The notes under the pieces are model-generated. The model was given only the letters and a program-made list of their open reading frames with translations. It did not search any database and was not told where the DNA came from. 64,000 bases of DNA. It comes from Olivibacter jilunii (GTDB lineage: Bacteria > Bacteroidota > Bacteroidia > Sphingobacteriales > Sphingobacteriaceae). Both the position numbers and the translations under genes were made by a program. The DNA lies in the NCBI RefSeq assembly GCF_900607235.1, contig NZ_LR027848.1, positions 1 to 64,000 of the forward strand. Reading direction: 5' to 3'. Positions within the stretch are counted from its first letter, which is position 1. Each line of letters begins with the position of its first letter. Positions 10,095 through 17,823 of the stretch are shown here, piece by piece.

Positions 10095-11045
10095 TTATTT
10101 ATAATCCGGTTCGTCAGCTGATAGATTTTTCAACTTCTCTTCCAAAACCATTATACGTTGGTTACAATATCTTGCCAGCTCTTCTCGCCCTTTTCTCTCT
10201 TCTATCAAATGTAAAGTCAACTCCTCCACTTTTTTCAAAAGCAGCAGGTTCATTTCTGCTAAATCCAACCCCTCTTCACCTATTTTTTTCGCTGATGGAA
10301 TTTCAGGAAGATGCTTATGCTCCTTGACATAATTTTCGATTTCGGCAAGCGATCGCATTTTATAATCGGGTTCAAAAACATAATCCGGAACGGATATATC
10401 CGTCTTTATCTTGATTTCTTTAGCTAAAATGTTTCCTTCAACAGCCAATTTTGCTTTAGGCGTAGTGGTACCGATTCCCACGTTACCATTCCCTGCTATG
10501 CGTATCCTTTCCAAAGCGCTTGAATAAAGCGCCAGTCCTGTTGAATTACTATGGAGGTCTTCGGCCGTCGCCACTACAGCAGCCCATTTGTTGGTATCAT
10601 TTGGATAACCCGTAAGTAGTTTAATACCGTTATATTCACCTGCGTTCGTGACCGTCGCTTTACTTGACAATACCCATCCATTTGTAGGAGTATTTAAGCT
10701 TAAATGCCCTTCTTTCAATGTCATATACGTTTCTGCGCCTGATCCCCATGATTGTATACCGAGGTAAGGATTACGTTCCCACCAAGTTTTTGACGTGGAC
10801 ATTGGAACATGAAAAGATCCGTCTATGGCTATACCATCATGCAAGCTTGCTGTAAGCCAATCCGGGCCTGCCGCATTCCTTACGAGCCATTGTTTATTAT
10901 AAAATGTATTACCACCGGCATTCCCCGTGAAAGCATTGATCTGCAGATAATTTCCTTTTACTGCTCCAAGCGTTTGCCCGTAACTGATTCTCTGGACAAG
11001 AATAAATAGCAAGCTGAGGAGTATAAATTTTATAAATTGCTTCAT
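10095..11045 (-). CDS. Tail-fibre-like secreted protein, paralogue 2
   Basis: I chose the ATG at 11,045 because it opens directly on a signal peptide (MKQFIKFILLSLLFILVQ, cut near YGQ); an in-frame start 14 codons upstream would bury it. The 316-residue protein resembles the one at 22,562-23,509 over its full length: FYNKxWLVR, DWLTAxLHDGI, WWERxPY, QSWGxGAETYMTLK, NGYPNDTNKWAA-type, ERIRIAGNGNVGIGT. It is thus the only pair in the window whose variable regions are clearly homologous. The C-terminal block and coiled coil are as in the other paralogues. Confidence 0.82.
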   Translation of the reverse strand: MKQFIKFILLSLLFILVQRISYGQTLGAVKGNYLQINAFTGNAGGNTFYNKQWLVRNAAGPDWLTASLHDGIAIDGSFHVPMSTSKTWWERNPYLGIQSWGSGAETYMTLKEGHLSLNTPTNGWVLSSKATVTNAGEYNGIKLLTGYPNDTNKWAAVVATAEDLHSNSTGLALYSSALERIRIAGNGNVGIGTTTPKAKLAVEGNILAKEIKIKTDISVPDYVFEPDYKMRSLAEIENYVKEHKHLPEIPSAKKIGEEGLDLAEMNLLLLKKVEELTLHLIEERKGREELARYCNQRIMVLEEKLKNLSADEPDYK

Positions 11046-11105
11046 ATTTGGAGTACTTTTGTTTTCATTATTATGGTTCGACCACAACAGGCTATTAAAA
11101 CTATT

Positions 11106-11930
11106 TCATTGCTGTTCTATTTTTTGCAATCGCTTCAACACGTCATCCAATAGACTTTGCTGATTTTCTAAAGCTTTATCTTTCTCGATTAAATGTAACG
11201 TGAGTTCCTCTACCTTCTTAAGTAGTAATAGATTCATCGCGCCCAGATTCAATCCTTCTTTACTTATTTCTTTGGCAGACGGTATCTCAGGAAGATGTTT
11301 ATGTGTTTTTACATAATCTTCAACTTCAGATAATGAGAGCATTTTATAATCCGGTTCAAAAACATAGTCGGGTACGGAGATATCTGTCTTCACTTTGATC
11401 TCTTTAGCCAGAATATTGCCTTCGACGGCTAATTTTGCCTGTGGGTTAGTCGTGCCTATACCGACATTATCCAGAAACACTGATTTTCCCCTTACGGCTA
11501 TACCGGCGCCACCCACTTTAATACCATAGGCAGCGCCCGAATGCGGGTCCACAAAGCTTTGGTAAGAAAATCTGGATTCACTGCCTAGGGCATAAATATT
11601 ACCATCGATATGCAGTTTTGCTTCCGGAGTAAGGGTGCCCAGGCCAATTTTTCCACTAACCAAAAGATTGTTTCCAATCGGCGCATTGTTGGGGCCATAT
11701 CCAACCATCAGGTTTGTATTCCGAACCCTAACCGGTCGTCCGGCATCACCATAGATATTTATGCCGAAATTCTCCTGAATTGAAGTGTTCTGATTCCCCG
11801 ATTGAAAGAGGATCCATGAACCGGCCCCCGCAGGCCCTCCGTTTGATACCATGGGTATATTTACCTGCGTGTACGCCGTGAATGTCGATAGGAGCATCAC
11901 CGCCAATAGTGTGTAAAAATTCCTTATCAT
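11106..11930 (-). CDS. Tail-fibre-like secreted protein, paralogue 3
   Basis: A 274-residue protein with signal peptide MIRNFYTLLAVMLLSTF, cleaved near AYTQ. The variable part is Gly/Asn-rich (SNGGPAGAGSWILFQSGNQ) and carries two fibre repeats (KIGLGTLTPEAKLHIDG, NVGIGTTNPQAKLAVEG). The shared C-terminal block follows (PDYVFEPDYKML, HKHLPEIPS, NLLLLKKVEELTLHLIE). SWILFQSGNQ resembles a segment of the paralogue at 21,370 (GSWITLTSP), hinting at a shared origin of parts of the variable region. It lies in a four-gene run with short spacers, so co-transcription is likely. Confidence 0.82.
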   Translation of the reverse strand: MIRNFYTLLAVMLLSTFTAYTQVNIPMVSNGGPAGAGSWILFQSGNQNTSIQENFGINIYGDAGRPVRVRNTNLMVGYGPNNAPIGNNLLVSGKIGLGTLTPEAKLHIDGNIYALGSESRFSYQSFVDPHSGAAYGIKVGGAGIAVRGKSVFLDNVGIGTTNPQAKLAVEGNILAKEIKVKTDISVPDYVFEPDYKMLSLSEVEDYVKTHKHLPEIPSAKEISKEGLNLGAMNLLLLKKVEELTLHLIEKDKALENQQSLLDDVLKRLQKIEQQ

Positions 11931-11958
11931 ATCTAAGAATTGAATTTGATCGTATTCG

Positions 11959-12909
11959 TTACTGTTTTGAAAAGGCTTTCTCTAAGAGAAGCAGCCGATC
12001 CTTTACATCAGTAAGCTCTTTATCCTTCTCAATTAAGTGCAAAGTCAATTCTTCTACTTTTTCCAACAGCTTACGGTTCATGTCACCCAGATTAACACCT
12101 GCTTCTTCCGCTTCTTTTTTGCTCGGTATACCTGGTAAATGTTTATGTTCATTTACAAACGCTTCGATTTCGGCGAGGGATTTCATCTCATAATTTTCAT
12201 CGAAGACATAGTCAGGCCAATTGCTTGTGGTTACCTCTACTTCTTGAGCTGAGATCTTTCCCTTTACGGATAATTTGCTTCCTGATTTCAATGCTCCACC
12301 GACTGAAAGTGTGTTTGAAATATGAGCGTCGCCAGTCTTGTTTAACTGCATAACGTAGTTTGCTCCTGTACCCCAATAGAAACTTCCGTTGGTATGAAAG
12401 CCGAACATCAACTCAGTCGCTTCACGTGGATTGAAAATAATGGCGGCATGGTCGGTCGCTTTAATCTGAAATACATTCTTAAACCCGTTGATACCCGCTG
12501 TAGGGTTTGAACCGCCAATAGAAAGGCCACCGCCCTGAAGATCAAGTTTAGCTTGAGGAGAGGGTGTACCAATACCCACGTTTCCTTCGACGATTAAATC
12601 ATTCTTTCCGGGATTGGCATATGCGTAATTGCCTGCTACTAGCACACCTCCTGCTTTTAGACCCGAGGCCGAGCGTGCTGCAGCAGAATTTAGTAAAAGG
12701 AGATACCGACTCAGATCTGTAGTTCCTAAACCTGTGTAAATTGCAGCGTCACCCCCATTGTCCATGGTAATGGTACCTCTGATATCTAATTTGTTGGTCG
12801 GACTGGTAGTACCTATCCCCACGTTACCTGTAGTAGGAAAAGTATTTTGGGCATAGGATATCCCCGAAGCACCCATTAATAAAATGAGTACAAGAAATTT
12901 CATTCTCAT
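11959..12909 (-). CDS. Tail-fibre-like secreted protein, paralogue 4 (first gene of the left operon)
   Basis: A 316-residue exported protein (MRMKFLVLILLMGASGIS, cut near YAQ; Met3 also possible). Three fibre repeats of the form GNVGIGTxSPxxKLDxxG are spread over residues 28-215, followed by the common C-terminal block in its NWPDYVFDENYEM / HKHLPGIPSKKE version and a coiled coil ending ...EKAFSKQ. This version is closest to the paralogue at 21,370, which heads the right cassette, so the first gene of each operon carries the same C-terminal subtype. It begins the left operon after a 200-base leader. Confidence 0.82.
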   Translation of the reverse strand: MRMKFLVLILLMGASGISYAQNTFPTTGNVGIGTTSPTNKLDIRGTITMDNGGDAAIYTGLGTTDLSRYLLLLNSAAARSASGLKAGGVLVAGNYAYANPGKNDLIVEGNVGIGTPSPQAKLDLQGGGLSIGGSNPTAGINGFKNVFQIKATDHAAIIFNPREATELMFGFHTNGSFYWGTGANYVMQLNKTGDAHISNTLSVGGALKSGSKLSVKGKISAQEVEVTTSNWPDYVFDENYEMKSLAEIEAFVNEHKHLPGIPSKKEAEEAGVNLGDMNRKLLEKVEELTLHLIEKDKELTDVKDRLLLLEKAFSKQ

Positions 12910-13105
12910 AGTTTCAATTATTTATTACTATTATTTACTAATAAGCAAATCCGCTAATTAATCTTTGATTACTGAATAGCCTTATTGATAAGTGAAAATA
13001 CCTTCGGTATCAGCTCTTTTGAAAAAAGTGCATAAAAGCGCCTTTATCCCGCTTAATCAAAAAATTACCTATAAAAGATAGAATATCGGTTCAAGTTGTA
13101 TTCTG
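12910..13105 (-). promoter_or_regulatory. Leader of the left tail-fibre operon
   Basis: About 195 bases separate the first operon gene from the conserved box at 13,106. The leader contains a small hairpin (ATACC/GGTAT, 12,998-13,010) followed on the minus strand by TTTCACTT, which could act as a weak attenuator. No gene and no perfect TAnnTTTG promoter is visible here. Confidence 0.35.
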
Positions 13106-13125
13106 CATATCAAACAGATTTAGTT
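13106..13125 (-). promoter_or_regulatory. Conserved box upstream of a tail-fibre operon (copy 1)
   Basis: Plus-strand CATATCAAACAGATTTAGTT. Close relatives occur at 22,419-22,440 and 26,653-26,675, also upstream of minus-strand tail-fibre genes, and base 1 of the window starts inside another copy. On the minus strand it reads with a TCTGTTTG that resembles a -7 element with one mismatch. It could be a promoter part or the binding site of a shared regulator. Confidence 0.5.
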
Positions 13126-13365
13126 GTTCGATGTAAAAGTATTCAACAGTTTTGATATTAGAAAATTTATTTTAATTATTGCTAGTTTGATTGTTTAAAA
13201 CTGACGAAAAGTTAAACAAAGCCCAATTACATTGCTCTGGCAAATTCTGAATTGTAACAAAGGGCTAATTTCCCGTACGGTTTAGTGCTGGCTTTCCCGG
13301 AACGCTAAGCGAGTTCACTTTCGGCAACGCCCTAATTAATACTTTCGAAGGGATGAAAAAGTTTA
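13113..13365. repeat. Diverged direct repeat, copy B
   Basis: Matches bases 1-255, with near identity over the first 175 bases (including GTTCGATGTAAAAGTATTC and TTTCCCGTACGGTTTAGTG-like segments) and decay afterwards. Arms AGCCC (13,220) / GGGCT (13,262) and TTACA / TGTAA of the internal inverted repeat are kept. The repeat lies between the right cassette's end and the left operon's leader, so it separates two cassettes. Confidence 0.85.
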
Positions 13366-13396
13366 AAACACGAAATTAGGCTTATCGAAAATAACT
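13362..13396 (+). repeat. Short direct repeat, first copy (second at 13,604-13,640)
   Basis: The segment starting TTTAAAACACGAAATTAGGC and ending TCGAAAATAACT recurs at 13,604-13,640 with two one-base insertions and one substitution. The copies flank a 207-base segment containing a terminator, which suggests a small insertion or duplication. No transposase or terminal inverted repeats are seen. Confidence 0.7.
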
Positions 13397-13494
13397 TCCC
13401 AAAAAACTTTTTAATCCCAAATTGGTCAAAAATATACAGGAATTCGTAGAAAAGTATAAAATGAATATGGTATTGTCTTTTATCCGAAATAAAA

Positions 13495-13516
13495 ACCGCT
13501 CCTTATTAGGAGCGGT
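13495..13516 (-). terminator. Rho-independent terminator without an obvious gene
   Basis: Arms ACCGCTCC / GGAGCGGT around TTATTA; read on the minus strand the hairpin is followed by TTTTTATTT. No coding region is recognised immediately upstream on that strand (13,520-13,900), so it may close a lost gene, a small RNA or read-through from a former cassette. The rest of 13,400-13,900 shows nothing I can name. Confidence 0.7.
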
Positions 13517-13902
13517 CAATTTCTTTAATACCACCAGCTACGACCCATTCGAGCTTTCACTAGTTCAATACAAAAATACCAAAATAGCTTTAAAATGCCA
13601 AACTTTAAAACACGAAAATTAGGCTCATCGAAAAATAACTGAGAACAGGTTCATCGAGCAAGCCTGAGATTTTGATACCCTTGACCAGTAATACCGGAAT
13701 TCGATAACCAGGCAATATAATAGAAATTATTCATCAAAAACCCTATTGGGAGTATTCAAAACGCATGTTTTTCTGTTCTCCAATTTGTTCAAATAGTCAA
13801 TTCGCGATGGAATCTAGTGGTCGATTGACCACGGATTTCTAGATACGTAAAGGACGAGATAACCCGTGGAAGTAGCCTTCAAACTGGTCAATGCACAATA
13901 AA

Positions 13903-13931
13903 GAGGCCCACCGTTTGTACGAATGGGCCTC
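13903..13931 (-). terminator. Terminator of the right RHS cassette
   Basis: Arms GAGGCCCA / TGGGCCTC enclose a 13-base loop, followed by TTTATTG on the minus strand. It lies 26 bases past the stop of the last small membrane gene. Confidence 0.8.
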
Positions 13932-13956
13932 CTTAAACAAGTAGTTACTATCTCGA

Positions 13957-14172
13957 CTATTCCTTTTCTTTCTTAAAGACTAGATACTTACATAACTGAA
14001 AGCCCAGAAAAAGCCCCAGACTCAACCAGAACAGATAAGCAACAATCTCTACAGGGATCCAATAGTGCAATAACTTTTCATTGATTACATCTAAAAATAT
14101 ATTCACCATAAAGAAAACTGATATTATTTTGCCATAAAGACCTATCTGCAGCCATTTCTTTCTCGTCATCAT
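13957..14172 (-). CDS. Small two-span membrane protein, second gene after the right RHS gene
   Basis: A 71-residue protein with two membrane spans (about 11-30 and 42-62) and basic ends. Its ATGATG start overlaps the stop of the preceding small gene (ATGA). Together the two genes fill the place where immunity proteins usually sit. The family is unknown. It may be one subunit of a two-part immunity protein or a duplicate gene for another tip; both readings are inferred. Confidence 0.6.
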   Translation of the reverse strand: MMTRKKWLQIGLYGKIISVFFMVNIFLDVINEKLLHYWIPVEIVAYLFWLSLGLFLGFQLCKYLVFKKEKE

Positions 14173-14363
14173 TTTTCATTCCTTGTTATATATTTCATGA
14201 CTTCAGCAACTAAAAACAATACGCTAGCTATTATTGCCATCAAAAAAATGAAGTCCATAACATTGCCTAGATATTGTCTGAAAAACATTTTTGAGACAAT
14301 CATAATTCCGATAATGGCAATGCAATAATTGGAAATTTTATTCCAAATCACTCTCTTTTTCAT
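14169..14363 (-). CDS. Small two-span membrane protein, first gene after the right RHS gene
   Basis: A 64-residue protein with two membrane spans (about 10-28 and 35-57). Start codon 14,363 overlaps the RHS stop at 14,360 (ATGA), and its own stop overlaps the next start, so all three are probably translationally coupled. Topology resembles the next gene (basic N-terminus, two spans, basic C-terminus), which suggests that they are diverged relatives or partners. Candidate immunity protein, by position only. Confidence 0.6.
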   Translation of the reverse strand: MKKRVIWNKISNYCIAIIGIMIVSKMFFRQYLGNVMDFIFLMAIIASVLFLVAEVMKYITRNEK

Positions 14364-17300
14364 CTCCTATTGCCTTTTTTTATTTGAGGGTTTACTACCC
14401 TAGTATTGTCACTTGCTGTTTGTTTCAGTTTTTCCATATGACTATTGTATTCGTCATAGAGTTCGTATAATCCTTTTCCGTAAAGCAACCATCTGATAGG
14501 TTTTGTCACATCTTTAGGAGGTTCATTAGGATCGAATCCTTTCGGAGGATTATTTATAGGATCCAGTGATGGTGGTCTATAAGTATATCCCCATTTGGAC
14601 GGATCTCCAAACCCGGGTGCAGGAGGTAAATTCTGAGGTAAGTTCTGCAATATAGGAATCAACGCAACAGCGCCCACAACTACCGCTCCTATGGGGCCCG
14701 CCCTGAGGCCAAAGGCCATACTGCCCGCAATACCCTCATCCGCATTTCCTGACAGATTACTATACTCATTAAAATAAGCAACGTGCCGGTTTACGTTTGC
14801 CGTAACCGGTATTTCACCCTGTGAAGCTACAGTAGAGCCTCCGTTTTCAAGCAGCCTGGTGTCTCCTGCTTTAACAGGTGTGATATTATCATTTGCTGAT
14901 ATCGTATCCAGCCCCATGAAATCCGCGTACCTTACCGGATTGCCCAGTACATAGTTGTACGGTGTATGCTCATAGTGGTTTTCCGCCAGGGGATCCACAC
15001 TGCCCCATCTACCTATCACCGGGTCATAGAACCTTGCACCGTAATCATACTGTCCTATTCCGTCCTGCAATTCCTTCCCGTTGTAAAGATAGTTATTTTT
15101 CGGTGATGGTGTAATGGATGTTGCATCTGCATGCTCCATACCAAACGGGTAATAGTCACGTTTTAAATTCGCTTCTACCGTTCCATTAGTATTCACGCGA
15201 AAACCTGCACGACTGTTACCTAAATGGTCTTTCAATACGTATTCATAGATAAAGCTGCTTCCATTTTTTGAGATACGTCCTTCTTCCGTATGGATGATTT
15301 CCAAGCTACCATCTTTCCATTCCGTTCCCTTTACATAGTCACGTACTATACCTGCGTTTACGGAACGAAGTTTCACACCTGCGCCGGTATAGGTATACGT
15401 TATCGGTTTAGCTCCAGTTATCTTTTCGGGTAAATTCAAGTAATTATAAGCGATGTCATTAGCATTGCGACCATCACGCGTCATATTCCCACTTGCAGGA
15501 TCATGCGTATAGGAATAAGTAGTTGTACCGAACTTAATATCCAATAGTTTGCTACCCTCATAACGGTATACCCACTTTGCACCTGCGTCACGTGTCAAGC
15601 CTTTAATGTTACCCATGACATCGTATTCCAGTAGCTCCTTCTTTCCGTCACTCGCCGTCCCGTTTACAAGTCGGTTAATTTCGTCATAAGTATATTGATA
15701 ACTGCCCGCTGCCGCATTATTTCGCTTCCATTCCTGTCCGCTTATATTACCATTATACTGCGCGGTTCCCCCAGCCAAAGCATCATTGTATCGAAGTGTT
15801 TGACTGAATAGTTTTGATCCGATAGTAGTAACCCAACCTCGCGAATTATAGGCGTAATTAACGGCCTCTTCAAAACTACCATCGGTTTTCCCGTGCAAGC
15901 TCTTTGTCATTAGCTGGCCAACACCGTTATAACTGTTACGTGCGATCAGGACTTCTGCTCCAGCCGCTGAAGCTCCATCTTTTACCTGCTTTCTTGTGTC
16001 AAGGAGGCGACCTCTATGATCGTAACTGTATTTAGTAGTTACCGTGAGTGCAAGTGCATTTGCTGTATACACTTTTTGAATGGTCTGCGTAGGCTGACCA
16101 TTAAAGTTATAAGAGTATTCTAATGTATTGTAATTTCCACTCAATGTCGCTCCTTTATAATGCTGGCTCCATTCCATCTGCACACGCCCTCTGCTATCGT
16201 AGTAATAGACCGTCCAGAGCCAGGTTTCTGTTGATGCACCAATTACACGTTCCTTTTTTGCTGTTACCAACCCCTGCACTTGCTGACTATAGCTAGCAGG
16301 TTTTGTATGACTAGGCGGAGTGAAGCCCGAATAGCTATCGTAATAATTTACTTCCATAATCTCATATTTGACAGGCGTAGCTGTAGGCAATATGGGCATA
16401 CTACGATTGGTGTAGCCATGTAGGTTACCAGTAGCAGTTGAGCGTTCTTCCCAATGCGTTGGGAAAGCCTGCCCATCAACAGCATGCTGTGTTTCCCACC
16501 AAGGAATAACACCATTCTTTTGTGTCCCCTTCATAACCAATCGCCCTTGCCCATCATATTTATAAAATAGATTATAGTCTGCCCCGTCCGCTGCTTTTTG
16601 TCCATCCTGATGGATCACCGTCAACCCTTGGCTGTTATATATCATTTTCTGCCAAGCATTGCTACCAGGGAGCTTTTTTTGCGACAACATATTTCGCTTG
16701 TCATAGCGATATTGATAAGCGAACTTCGTAATATCATCCAGGGATATAGCACCCGATGTACGATCGGGCAATAAACCTGGAGGGAGGACATAGCACAGAT
16801 TGCCAAAATTGTCGTATACATAATAAGTGCTGAGCATTTCGGTATTTGCTCCATTCTTATTAAAAGTACGCCTTAGCACTATCCTTTCTTGTTTATCGAT
16901 GTACTCTTCCACCGTTCCAAGTCTTCCTTTTGTACTTGTCCAATTTTCATCTTTTGATATCTTCACAGAAAGTTCACCCGCTGCGTAAACCCCATTAAGT
17001 TGAAGGACCGGATCGCCATATTGATCGTAACCTACTCCATAATTGCTGACTAGTCGCGTAGTGGCAACGGTAGTGAAGGCCACTGCGTTATTTACCGTGT
17101 ATTCCGTACGGATGCTATGCCCTCCACCTGTGTAGCCAGCAGTAGATGGCTGCCAAATTGCACCGGCGAACCCCTGTTCCAGTACTCGGTTTGTCGGAGC
17201 CGCTTCATACATAGGTCTATTAAACGAAGGTGTTGCCGTAGTCCCAGAGGTAGGTTTAGGAATGACAACTACTCCGTCCTTACCCCCATTATAATAAGCT

Positions 17301-17806
17301 GCCTGAGCAGTTATTGCATCTGTTTTGTAGGCTCCGTTCTCGCCTGACACATAAGGGAGATAAGTTCTGTCTTCCCTTCCGAAAGCGTCATAAGTGCGAT
17401 GAGTTACAATATCGCCATACCCGGAACTTGCCCTAACAGACACCGTCTGTACAGATCGTCCAAGCCCATCGTAGTATTCGATATCTTGCATTTTCTGTGC
17501 GGCAGTTGTGGCCGTAGATGCAGCATCTAAAGGCATTGTATAGACAGTTTTCAACACATAGTTTTGCGATGCAGGAAAAGTTGCAGGCATAGGAATCAAA
17601 GAAGCATCCTGTACAATATATATTCGTACATTTTTTCCTGAAGGGATATAAAAGCCGCTTTTAAGCGTAATACTCTTTGTGGCTTTAAGCTCAGTTGAAT
17701 TACCATCATAAGTGCTTAGCACCAAGTCCTGTTGTTGCCCTTTAATAACAACGGTTACTAAGAGGAATCCAATAAACAGCATTGTTGTTTTAATTCGTAT
17801 GTTCAT
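14360..17806 (-). CDS. RHS repeat-associated core protein with unique C-terminal tail (right cassette)
   Basis: 1,148 residues. Signal peptide MNIRIKTTMLFIGFLLVTVV, cut near KGQ. DUF6443-like region with EYYDGLGRSVQ and [10 protein letters not shown] (about 105-165), YD repeats, then the RHS core ([33 protein letters not shown]; about 900-968). The 180-residue tail has a Gly-rich hydrophobic stretch (GPIGAVVVGAVALIPIL) and a Pro-rich linker (PPAPGF...NPPKGFDPNEPP), ending in a basic, helical segment. No enzyme motif is recognised; the hydrophobic stretch could serve translocation or pore formation. An AGGAGG sits about 11 bases before the ATG, in the 17-base gap after the YD gene. Compared with the left RHS gene, the N-terminal 960 residues are clearly homologous and the tails are not. 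Confidence 0.9.
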   Translation of the reverse strand: MNIRIKTTMLFIGFLLVTVVIKGQQQDLVLSTYDGNSTELKATKSITLKSGFYIPSGKNVRIYIVQDASLIPMPATFPASQNYVLKTVYTMPLDAASTATTAAQKMQDIEYYDGLGRSVQTVSVRASSGYGDIVTHRTYDAFGREDRTYLPYVSGENGAYKTDAITAQAAYYNGGKDGVVVIPKPTSGTTATPSFNRPMYEAAPTNRVLEQGFAGAIWQPSTAGYTGGGHSIRTEYTVNNAVAFTTVATTRLVSNYGVGYDQYGDPVLQLNGVYAAGELSVKISKDENWTSTKGRLGTVEEYIDKQERIVLRRTFNKNGANTEMLSTYYVYDNFGNLCYVLPPGLLPDRTSGAISLDDITKFAYQYRYDKRNMLSQKKLPGSNAWQKMIYNSQGLTVIHQDGQKAADGADYNLFYKYDGQGRLVMKGTQKNGVIPWWETQHAVDGQAFPTHWEERSTATGNLHGYTNRSMPILPTATPVKYEIMEVNYYDSYSGFTPPSHTKPASYSQQVQGLVTAKKERVIGASTETWLWTVYYYDSRGRVQMEWSQHYKGATLSGNYNTLEYSYNFNGQPTQTIQKVYTANALALTVTTKYSYDHRGRLLDTRKQVKDGASAAGAEVLIARNSYNGVGQLMTKSLHGKTDGSFEEAVNYAYNSRGWVTTIGSKLFSQTLRYNDALAGGTAQYNGNISGQEWKRNNAAAGSYQYTYDEINRLVNGTASDGKKELLEYDVMGNIKGLTRDAGAKWVYRYEGSKLLDIKFGTTTYSYTHDPASGNMTRDGRNANDIAYNYLNLPEKITGAKPITYTYTGAGVKLRSVNAGIVRDYVKGTEWKDGSLEIIHTEEGRISKNGSSFIYEYVLKDHLGNSRAGFRVNTNGTVEANLKRDYYPFGMEHADATSITPSPKNNYLYNGKELQDGIGQYDYGARFYDPVIGRWGSVDPLAENHYEHTPYNYVLGNPVRYADFMGLDTISANDNITPVKAGDTRLLENGGSTVASQGEIPVTANVNRHVAYFNEYSNLSGNADEGIAGSMAFGLRAGPIGAVVVGAVALIPILQNLPQNLPPAPGFGDPSKWGYTYRPPSLDPINNPPKGFDPNEPPKDVTKPIRWLLYGKGLYELYDEYNSHMEKLKQTASDNTRVVNPQIKKGNRR

Positions 17807-17823
17807 TTTATTTATCCTCCTGC

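Noticed and set aside
13422-13622. A 66-codon plus-strand open frame
   Set aside because: It reads through a minus-strand terminator hairpin and half of a direct repeat, with no protein-like pattern.
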